A stretch of 64,000 nt of DNA from Terana coerulea (Eukaryota; Basidiomycota; Agaricomycetes; Polyporales; Phanerochaetaceae): the NCBI GenBank assembly GCA_024811115.1, contig JAKOGH010000293.1, positions 1 to 64,000 on the forward strand, given 5' to 3'. The position numbers were made by a program, and so were the translations under genes. This document shows, piece by piece, positions 55,371 through 64,000 of the stretch. The notes below the pieces were generated by a model. It saw only the letters and a program-made list of their open reading frames with translations. It was not told the DNA's origin and made no database searches. Numbering within the stretch: the stretch's first letter is position 1; each line of letters begins with the position of its first letter.

Positions 55371-57728
55371 ATGAGTCTCGCGAGACTCGAGCGTTTGGTT
55401 CAGGATCTTCTCACAACCTGCAGGTATCTTCGGCGTGGCTGTGCAATCGCGATTCTCAGTGTGCATTTTCACGGTACGTCGCACACGCTGATGGAACTGA
55501 TGCGCTATTATGTTCAATTTCCAGACATGCAGCCTGGCCTGTCCGAGCACTGTCTTTCAGTCAGCATCCATCTCCTGTACTCGCCTTGGCACTACACTAT
55601 CCGCACAACATCTCTTGAATTGATAGCGATTCTATACCTGCATGGACACCCACTCGAGAGCTCTGGCCCAAGTGGTTGATGCGTTTGTCTAGGTCAATGA
55701 ACTGAAGACCGAAGCTGCGGATGATACGGCCGTGAGTTCATCTGCGCCGCATGGGCACTTTCTCGTGCCAGTTCGCTAACGTTCTCGGCCTTCTGTCCAG
55801 GAATCCTCTGACAATCGCCGAGCTCGCCGTGCTCAAAAGAGCCTAGGGGCTCGTGGTCAAACACGGCCGCCAGACAAGCGGCCTCGTGTTGAAGTTGTGC
55901 TCCCCGACGCGGAGGGAGACTCGTGCTATCAGGCACGCTCAACCCAAGAATGAGATTGAGGACGAGGTGTTGCCGTTCACGAATCCTTCTTACCGACCAG
56001 AGGTAGTTTATGAGGAAATCTCGGATGAGCAGTTGAGAGACGGCCTCGAGAATTCAGGAAATGTGTGTCTCTCGCGTTTGGAAAGTATATCGATTGTCGT
56101 GCTGGCATAGTCACTTCTAGGTGAAGAGCGACTCGCACGTAGGCACGGGTCAAGCCGCATTGTCTGATGTGCTGCATACCGATGAGTCACAAGCTGACTC
56201 GGAAGGCATGCGTGATCATGTGAGAGATTTGCTCGGAAGAAATTACCGCATGGTCAGTTCTGACAAGACACACTGGTCCGCAGCCGGAAAACGAGCCAGG
56301 CGCCTCAGGTTCGCATGTCACAGCGTTTTTTATGGACAGCCCTTGAACGTCATGAACCTCTAGTTGGTGCTGGTACATTGTCGCGTGTTGGTAAAGTAAA
56401 ATAAGAGCCCATTGATGTCGATTTACTTCTGCCTCAGAGAGTAACACATGAAGAGTTTCGGACGAGCAGTTAAGGTTAGCTCTCGCAGCTTTTGAAAACG
56501 TGAGCAGATTTTCAGATTAATCTATGGAGGATACGTCTCACTCATTCTTCTACTGGTAGCCTGACGCCAAGATCAAGAACAACATTGCGCTATCGGACCG
56601 AGTTCTTTACACACGTTTGAAATGGATAGGCTTCGACATATATCCTATCGAACTAAACGACCTCGACAAATACTTCATGTTCTCTTGATACTACTTCTCC
56701 AATCGGTTTGGTGGTAGCTTCGTCAAGGCCTTGCCTAACATCGAGAAAGAAGAAGTTGAAAGAACACGGCATCAATGATTGGGCCTTCCTGAGTCTTGAT
56801 TTCAATCCACATTGCCCCCAGCAGCCGGGTGCACCCGGTCTTGTTTTTTATACCAGAAGGCGCGGCATACGGAAAGCCCTGGACAAAGCGGGTGTTTGTC
56901 CGATTGAACATAGGACGCTGGCTTTATGTCGGGGTTTTACAAGTTTTTCACTTCAGAGTCTCTCACTATCGACGAATATCGGAGTCAGTCCCGAAAGGTC
57001 AGTAGCATTGAACCTATGTTTGCAACCGGCGCAGACGCTTACTAGTCGCCTCTTGACTGTTTTCCAGTATAAGATGACTTGGGCACGTGAGACCAAGGCT
57101 AAAGACGATTGGGGCAGCGAGGTCTTTTAGCCCGTGTGTACTATCGTGCTCGCAATGGGGGAAGAACGCCATCTGAGCAAGAAGTAGAGCAGATCCTCAC
57201 GAACACCGAAAGGAAGACCCTGCGGGATGGCGTCACTGACGAGGAAATGATTGAGGCATATGCCTCCGGAAAGGAGGTAAGTAACTATTTAGTATTTACG
57301 GTAAACTTCAAGCCGTGCGCTCACAAATGCCATCAGCAGCAATTCGGGGTGTGGGCCATGAAGTGCATTGGATACGATGAGGTGTGGATCAAGAGCTGTA
57401 TTGAAGATTACCCGCGGTGGGAGGCAGAAGCTAAAGCAGAGAAAGAGAAGAAAAGAGGCCGCTGCCAAGCAACTTGGAAAAGGAAACAAGAACAAGGGTA
57501 CAACGGTTGCGGCAGCTCAGAACTCAGAGACGGCAATTCAAGGGTCTCCGACAAGCAAAGCTGGTACGAAGCGCAAGGCAGTCGAGAACGACTTAGATGC
57601 TGAGGACTCCTAATGAGGAAGACGGAGAGGACGAAGAGACAAGGGTAGAGACACGACGCTACGTACCTAGGGGTACAAGAAGTAGGCCGCAGACGCAGGG
57701 TTGGCCAAGGGAGCTCAGTGTAGACTGA
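55371..57728 (+). CDS. DUF6697-like basidiomycete protein, several frame breaks
   Basis: A likely start MSLARLERLVQDLLTTC at 55371, then exon pieces VNELKTEAADDTA / ESSDNRRARRAQKS and RPPDKRPRVEVVLPDAEGDS. The next frame gives NEIEDEVLPFTNPSYRPEVV, then RDHVRDLLGRNYRMVSSDKT. The core, HGINDWAFLSLDFNPHCPQQ, PGAPGLVFY, VLFFIPEGAAYGKPW, RWLYVGVLQ, WGSEVL-type and ARVYYRARNGGRTPSEQEVE, then FGVWAMKCIGYDEVWIKSCI, agrees with what I remember of DUF6697. A Lys-rich tail ends NDLDAEDS at 57611, but an adjacent frame goes on PNEEDGEDEETRVETRRYVP to TGA 57726-57728. At least three frame changes lack introns. Function unknown. Confidence 0.55.
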
Positions 57729-57960
57729 TAGTTTTGTACTATAATCCATCCACAGTGATGAATGCATACTCTAATGCAGCCAATCCAACAGAACTAAACA
57801 TTCCCAATAGTACATCATGATGAAGAATCCATTGTACTACTACCACTGCTAAAACGGCCGTACAGTTGCCCAAGGCACCATGCGTAAACGAGTGGATGTA
57901 GGCGTACCTCTATGAAACGATAGCATCAGAACGAGGTCAGCTTTGTTGAATACAATACAC

Positions 57961-59605
57961 TCACCCATCCACAGGAGTCGTCATGAGGCTATCCCCTCCC
58001 ATGTCACCAGTCCTCCGGCGATGCAAGATTTCTGCAATTATCGAGTTCATCTCGTCCAGAATTTCCGGGGTGTCCGGGTCTGAGAATTGGATATCGTCGC
58101 TCTGGCGGAGCGAGAGATTCGGGTAGATCTGGGTGATATACTCCAGCATCCTGTATAGCTGAAACCTCCTCGAGAGCAGCGAAGCGTGCGGATGAAAGTA
58201 GAGAGGTTGTGCAGAGTATGGCAGCGCTTTGTCGCTTGCGGAGCTCAAGTCGTACGTAGTGTCGATCGTGAGATAGAGGTGCGTAAGACGCGGGCAGTTG
58301 ATGGCGAAATCAACAAACACTTCGGGGGTAGGTAGTATAGCGGGCGGAGTGATACGCGTGTCGTCGTTGCAGCAATAGAACCACTCGAGGTTCTTCCAGT
58401 CCTGCGTGAGCCAGCACAAGGACTCGTTCACGAGCTCATCATTGGCCACGATGTTTTCCAGGCGGAGCCTCCGTACGTCTAGCCTATGCAGCCCTTCCAA
58501 ATGTTCAAACGGTAGCTGGAGTCCGTGCGTCGAACAGAGATGTAGATCGTACAGTTGAGAGTGGATCGAAATGGAATTTATCAATCGCTCGACTACCGCC
58601 TGATCTGGTATACGCGTCGGGTTTGCCACATAAGTGAACGTAAACTTCACCAACGAGCTGGTTTCGAGAGAGCGCAAGAGGTTGCCGACAGCACGGAGAT
58701 CGGAGCCGCGCAAACTGAGCACACGTAATGTGGGAAAGAATGCGGCCAAATCTGCGACCTGAACGTCTTGCAGCGTGTCTTTCTCAAAAGTGGCATTGGT
58801 AATCCACTCTTCCAAACCCACTAAGGGCGCAAGCATGCGAACGGCCGTCCCCGAGATGGTTATAGGAGGTACGCTGAAGAACTTGAAGGAGCTGAGACGA
58901 GGGAATGGGCCAATCATCGGAGTGATGTCGACAGAGGATCCCGATATGAACAGACGTTGCAGCGAAGGGCATAGTCGCTGCATAGACACCATTGTCGAGA
59001 TCATGCCATGATGGCCAGTGTCGCCCACTTCGAGAGAGCAGTCCGTAAGCGTTGGGCTTACTAACAGTGATGAATAATGGAGGAGGTCTGGCTGCTTGGT
59101 GCCTTTCCAATAGAGAATACGGAGGTTTGGGAGGAGGATGAAGTCTGCTGGAAGATAGACCCTAAGCTGAGGCAGAATATCGAGTCCTGGCAAGCCCTCT
59201 TCAAGAACGTAGACCTCCCGTATTCGTGCCGCGTAGAGATGCAACCGAGTCCAATCATCCTCCTTCCAGGGCGGTCGTACGAGCACCTAAGCCAGGTTGG
59301 ACCGTGAACATTTCCCTGAAGACTTCGTACATGCCACTCACCCATTGCCCGTGCCCTTCAACCCGCCACATGTCCTCTGGTAGACATCTTGCGAGAGGAA
59401 CCAGCGACGTGACCCTTGACCACAGCGCATCCATCGCAGGCGTGTATATCGCTTTACAGGTACGCCCCATGGCTGCCGCGGCTCCAAGCTGGTTATCATG
59501 TCGTAGTTGCTCCAGGACTTTGCAGAAGATATCGAGATTCAGCCGCATACTGTGTTGCGTCGGATCGCGGGCCTTTGGCTTAAGGTGTCGGATAATGAAG
59601 CTCAT
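57961..59605 (-). CDS. F-box-like / leucine-rich protein
   Basis: Two exons. Exon 1 starts MSFIIRHLKPKARDPTQHSM, then LNLDIFCKVLEQLRHDNQLG, AAMGRTCKAIYTPAMDALWS and LVPLARCLPEDMWRVEGHGQ. A 55-nt intron with donor GTGAGT and acceptor CTTAG follows (about 59274-59328), and exon 2 opens VLVRPPWKEDDWTRLHLYAA. The rest is LRR-like: LLPNLRILYWKGTKQ, SPTLTDCSLEVGD, LCPSLQRLFISGSSVD, FFPTLRVLSLRGSDLRAV, HLEGLHRLDVRRLRLENIV, CPRLTHLYLTIDTTYDL. Stop at 57961-57963. The frame is intact. It is a clear paralogue of the gene at 62468. Probably an SCF substrate receptor by family; target unknown. Confidence 0.8.
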
Positions 59606-60183
59606 GTTAACTGCACGGCGATCCTATAAGCTATAGCCCCGGAAAGGGTAAGCTCGTTACCAACCTGCGTGATAGCAAAAGAAAGGAGAACGTACCGACA
59701 GGGGGGTTCCACGACGGTAGTATTGTCAATATTTCGTGCCAGGACGGCTGGTTCGAGCCTATGTACGGCACCAGAGGCATGCATTCCATGACGGCGTTTG
59801 CTGAAATGGACACGGATCAGGACTTTTAAAGCGTGGCATGCTCAAGAACAAGGCGCACCTTACGGAGACTGTAATGTATTGTGAGCGGCCAGTGTTAACG
59901 TTCTGAGGACGGCTCTATAACTCCCCACAGCACTTCTATCCAAGGATTTGATCCATTATTCGCGGCATGGTTGCATAACCTACGTCTCGAACGGGCTACC
60001 GCGTAGCCGGTGAATGTGGTTGATGAACAGGCGGATGATACTGGTGCAATCAGTGCATCCGCCGCTGGCATGGACGGTTGGGTGCTTACTTAGACTAGAG
60101 TTCTTGAGTTACCCTGACACTCCTCGCGCCTCTACCCTCCGCAGTGACCAGTATCCTGAAGAAGTGTTTGCTTGCTCACAAGC
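59606..60183. other. Divergent intergenic region
   Basis: Shared upstream region of the F-box-like (-) and hydrolase (+) genes. No ORF supported. Confidence 0.4.
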
Positions 60184-61781
60184 ATGCTTTCCGGATTGCT
60201 GAGCGTTGCAGCGTTGTGCGCGGTGGGGATGGAAGTGGTTGGTGGAAGAGACGCGGGAAGGGTAATTGATCCCAACTCCTTCCCGTCGAAAGCTGCAACT
60301 TGCACCGCAACACACCGGGCTGCGAACGAGGCGAAAGACATAGAACTCTGTAAGTGAGCTGCAAGACTGCAGACAAGTACAAAACACTGACAATTTCATC
60401 CGAACTTGTCCTCAGCTTATGTCGATATCAACGCTCAAGCTGAGAGAACGTTGCTCATGGTTCACGGCTGGCCAAGCATATGGCATAGCTGGAAGTATCA
60501 GATAGAGGAGTTCAAGGTATGGTCTTATGGTCTAAATGGACATGAAACCTCAAGGTCTCACTCTCATCGCCGTGCTGCCCGATCATTAGACCGACTACCA
60601 CCTGATTGTCCCGAACCTTCGCGGATTCGGGAAGTCAACTCATCCCGGAGATGTTGAAACGTCTGGAACCATGGCGGATATGGTCGGCGATCTTGTCTGC
60701 ATCTTAGAAAACGCCAAAGTTCACAAAGCGGCTTGCATTGGGTACGTCTCGAAGCACTCCTCCTACAAACAGCCTCCAACGTGACATCCGCTCAAGCCAT
60801 GACTGGGGCACACAAGTCTGCTACGAAGCCGCCAGAATGCGTCCTGATATATTTGAGAGTGTGATAGGCACAGGTATCCCCGTATGTGTCACAATTACTT
60901 CGCTTGTCCATCCAGTTGAGCCGCTAGCAGTATCTGCCGTACGACGGTCCCTTGGTACCAATCGAACACCTCACGCCCATGCTGCCGAAGCTGTCCTACA
61001 ATCTCTTCTTCCAGCGCCAGACCGACCAAGCCATCAAGGAGCTCTCACAGAATGTCCGTCGGACACTCCGTGGAACTCTTCGTACTGTGAACAGCGCCCC
61101 TCCAGATGAGTTCCTTACGCATACAGACTCATTCTTGCGCGGTTGGGACAGCGTAGCAGAGGTATGACGATTCTTTTCCGCGTAGCAAATCTCGTCTAAC
61201 TTGATTGGCAGATTCCGCCTATTCCGTTCTTTTCCCTGAGGAAGAAAACTACTGGGTCGAACAGTTCGAGCAGGGTGGCTTTGATCACAGTACGTGTATC
61301 TGCATCACCCTATATGTCCGTTTTTTCTGACAAAGCCGTGTGCAGCACTCAACTTCTACACTCATGGCGTAAGTGCAACTTATTGTCTTCCGGCCCCTTA
61401 CTCACATACACTTTGCTGTAGAACCGCTTGGGCTCCTGGGAGTTCGCTCACGCCCAAGGCAATTTTACGATTCCGGCTCCATCTCTGTCCATTCTGCCTA
61501 CGCGCGATCCCGTTGCCGACTGGGTGATTGCAGCGCGGCTCCTGAAGACTGCGGAGTACGTACCGAGGCTCACAACCGAGGTCAGTTCTTCGATGCCCAA
61601 CCTTTGAGCGCACCAAAATGACAACTTATCCATATAGACGGTCGACGCTGCGCATTGGCTGCAACTTGAAAAGCCGGATGAGGTCAATGCGATCATGAGG
61701 AAGTGGCTGGATCAGTGGTATCCACCGCACGCGGAGCCCGACGCGCAGTCAGAGCGCGTAGTCTCCAGAGATGAGCTGTAA
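60184..61781 (+). CDS. Epoxide-hydrolase-type alpha/beta hydrolase, possibly secreted
   Basis: Start MLSGLLSVAALCAVGMEVVG at 60184, a short hydrophobic leader that may be a signal peptide. Exons join in frame: IEL/SYVDINAQAERTLLMVHGWP (oxyanion HGWP), WHSWKYQIEEFK/TDYHLIVPNLRGFGKSTHPG, KAACIG/HDWGTQVCYEAARMRP (nucleophile Asp in G-H-D-W-G), PPDEFLTHTDSFLRGWDSVA, LNFYTHG/NRLGSWEFAHAQGN, SILPTRDPVADWVIA, VDAAHWLQLEKPDEVN (catalytic His). The HGWP...HDWG pair is that of epoxide hydrolases, which open epoxides with water. Near 61234-61236 (CCC) one base appears lost: IPPIPFF, then PEEENYWVEQFEQGGFDHT in the next frame. Stop TAA 61779-61781. Confidence 0.85.
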
Positions 61782-62467
61782 AATGACATGGCCATCTAGC
61801 TGAAGTTTAAAGTGAGTGTTCAGCCAGCGGTGCTATATCGTAGTCTGATCGGTCCCCAGTTACTCGGGGTTATGTTGTTCATTCTATAAAACGAATTTAT
61901 GAGCTGTAAGACTACTGTAACAGTGGTTCGAGTTTCTTTGGACCACTCCGATTGGCGTGCCCGGGCAGGGAATCTTTTAGTTGTGGTGTAAGCTGCAGCG
62001 GACCGCATGTGGCCAGTAAGGTGTGTTTTATGGTAGCTTATTGAGGAGTGATGCGTTGACTATTCTCGTTTCACCGAAAGGTTAGAAGTCTCTCCGCCTG
62101 CTCCCTATGCTGTGACTTGCAGGCAGGATAAATGCCTCAGCCTCAAGATATTCTAAATCGTGAACGGCAGCTGATAGCTCACGTTAACGTCTCTAATTAC
62201 GCGATAAGCCGTGCTAGATCATTTAAAATTAAGGAATGACCCTCGCCCAGACAAGATCAGCGGCCTCATGGCTGCTACGCGAACTGGGCGAGTATCTTAC
62301 CCTCGTCCCCTTGTCCTCGACCGCTACAAACCAGTCTACCATTGAACAGTCCTAGCACCATATTTGACCGGTAAACTCTTGCTGTTCACGATGATATCAT
62401 TGGTGAATTCGTTGTTGATCGTTTGGACGACAGGGTCTGGACGGTCACGATATTTTGCCAAGTCAGC
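61782..62467. other. Intergenic, hydrolase to F-box-like gene
   Basis: Same-strand spacer with no supported gene. Minus-strand ORFs at 62.3-62.6 kb are shadows of the next gene's 5' region. Confidence 0.4.
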
Positions 62468-64000
62468 ATGCACGCCGCTCTCCGTAACACCGATGTAGTC
62501 GAAGACATTATCCAACACATAATGTCCTCTCCTCCAACGCTCGCTTCATTAGCTCGTACCTGCCGGATCTTGAGCGACGGTGCTTTAGACGGGCTATGGC
62601 ACACTATGATGACCTTGACACCTCTGTTGAAGTGTCTACCGACAGATATGTGGGAAGAGGACGATCAAGGGCGGCTGGTGGGTTTCATTATCCCTATAGT
62701 TGTCTAGATAATGGTACTAACTCTGATGGATCTCGACGCAGACATGCAATAGAACACCTATGACGAATGCAGATTGGTGTCGACTCGACAAATACGCTAC
62801 ACGGATACGTTGTGTCTCAGCGTGGGACTCTCACCGTGAAGTCGGGGGAACATCCAGCTTATTACAAACCCTTGTGGTCTACCGCTCTCCTCGTGCACTT
62901 CTTCCCGGTCTTCGGGCGTTGGGGGTCGGACGCTGCACCAGTGGGCTCCACGGGCATCGCGAGCTCTATGTATCAGCTTTGCTCTGCCCAACACTCCTCT
63001 CGGTGACGCTCAGCAATAGCTCCTCGCAAAGAGCTGCCATTGCGACTATGAAATGCATGCAGCTATCATGCCCAAATCTCCGGGAACTTGACATGTGCGG
63101 AGAGCCTGATCTTTCTCCGATGCTAGGCAGTTTCAAGCACCTCCGTTCTCCAGCAACTACCTCCCACGGCCACACCCTCACTGTCGGATCACTTCAAGTG
63201 GTAGGCTCGCTGCCACATCTTCGCTCATGGACCGTGAGAGCAGTGTTTGATCGCGATTCGTTCCAAGTCCCCCAGGCTGTCAATACCGAAGACAACGCAG
63301 CGGAAGACCTTTTTCAGTACTTTGGAAGACTTCGACGTGGGCCGCGTAGCCGATCTACCTGTTTCGTAGCTTTCCTTTGGGCGATTCGATCTACCGCGCT
63401 GAAGAGGGTGTCGGTCGTGTACGGCGCGAGGGTCATATCATTTCCAGTCGCCCATGTAGGCAGTCTTGTCAACGCGCTGAGCTCGCGCTTCACAATGCTG
63501 CAAGACATATCCTTGACATATCTGGGACACCCCATGAATGTGCCGATTTCAGTGCTGGATGACTTGACACTTCTGGAAGATTTACGACGAATGCACATCA
63601 AGGATGTTGTCGATCATGGGCAATTCACTGATAGCGCCATCGAGCATATCACACGCTCTTGGAAGCACCTCAAAGTCCCTTGCATTTGAGGAATCTCCCC
63701 GAGCTCCAGGCGTCATTGCAAAAGCTACGTTATCCATTTTGTCATATTTTGCGGCTCAACATCCACTGCTCGAAGAGCTCTCGCTCGCTCTGAGCTTCGA
63801 CGGCCCCATCCCTGCCCTCAGCCACGAGTCCCCACGCCAGAATTCGCCGCTATAACTTGCTCTCTATCACCGCTCTCCCCTTCTAAAGGCGAAAATCTAC
63901 GACGTGGCGGAGTACATCTCAGATATCTTTCCTAACATCGTTATTCGCGGGCGCGGCTTCGCGCCACGAAGAGGAATGGGGCGAGGTGAGGCAGTTGCTG
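62468..64000 (+). CDS. F-box-like / leucine-rich protein, partial at window end
   Basis: Start MHAALRNTDVVEDIIQHIMS with LARTCRILSDGALDGLWHTM and TLTPLLKCLPTDMWEEDDQG, closely matching exon 1 of the gene at 59.6 kb. An intron (about 62680-62742) joins to NRTPMTNADWCRLDKYATRI. LRR-like strands: LLQTLVVYRSPRALLPGL, LCPTLLSVTLSNSS, SCPNLRELDMCGEPDLSPML, LPHLRSWTVRAVFDRDSFQ. Near 63675-63690 the frame changes: SWKHLK, then LAFEESPRAPG and YFAAQHPLLEELSLALSFDG. Later pieces VAEYISDIFPNIVI and EEEWGEVRQLL lie in yet other frames. Either several indels or a decaying gene. The 3' end lies beyond the window. Confidence 0.65.

Noticed and set aside
59274..59328. Apparent frameshift between the two parts of the F-box-like gene at 58.0-59.6 kb
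   Set aside because: A GTGAGT...CTTAG intron of 55 nt restores the frame exactly, so this gene is intact.

Overview
The window looks like nuclear DNA of a filamentous basidiomycete, probably an Agaricomycete. Genes lie densely on both strands and are cut by many introns of about 50-65 bp with GT(G/A)(A/C)GT donors and CAG/TAG acceptors. Several families typical of these fungi are present: F-box-like/LRR proteins, a SLATT-fungal 2TM protein, a DUF6697-like protein and a chromodomain Ty3/gypsy element. Exon structures were read by eye; gene ends are firm only where stated.

Layout. 0.5-1.1 kb: GNAT acetyltransferase. 1.7-4.1 kb (-): secreted S10 serine carboxypeptidase. 4.7-6.7 kb: transposon-rich patch with a 14-bp terminal repeat pair, a broken gene whose intron received a 27-bp-TIR MITE, and a tRNA-like Pol III box pair. 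7.3-11.2 kb: RFC1, large subunit of the clamp loader. 11.7-13.8 kb: two-RRM Hrp1-like hnRNP. 14.6-16.8 kb (-): fungal multi-pass membrane protein. 17.6-20.6 kb (-): RNA14/CstF77. 21.4-26.2 kb: Yta7/ATAD2-type AAA+ ATPase. 26.4-29.0 kb (-): GH85 endo-beta-N-acetylglucosaminidase. 30.4-32.9 kb: SLATT-fungal 2TM protein with an exact 63-bp internal duplication. 34.5-35.3 kb: small secreted Cys-rich protein. 35.5-42.5 kb: full-length Ty3/gypsy chromovirus with two LTRs, a 5-bp target duplication and a self-priming (Tf1/sushi-type) primer site. 43.6-44.7 kb: methylthioadenosine phosphorylase. 45.1-47.5 kb: uncharacterised protein(s). 48.1-50.7 kb: Baeyer-Villiger-type FAD monooxygenase. 50.9-52.5 kb (-): F-box-like. 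53.3-55.3 kb: PRM10/ThrE-like transporter. 55.4-57.7 kb: DUF6697-like. 58.0-59.6 kb (-): F-box-like. 60.2-61.8 kb: epoxide-hydrolase-type alpha/beta hydrolase. 62.5 kb to the end: third F-box-like gene, running off the window.

How the genes relate. There is no obvious metabolic cluster. The left half is mainly informational housekeeping (RFC1, RNA14, Hrp1-like and the chromatin ATPase; Hrp1 and Rna14 are both subunits of cleavage factor I in yeast). The right half is accessory, with secreted or catabolic enzymes and F-box-like paralogues around a young retrotransposon. Conserved genes in many places carry isolated one-base frame breaks that no GT-AG intron explains, often in short homopolymers. 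I read these mainly as residual consensus indels, although real decay is possible at some loci.

The most interesting items are the self-priming chromovirus, the MITE that expanded a normal-sized intron, and the SLATT-fungal gene with its duplicated membrane segment.
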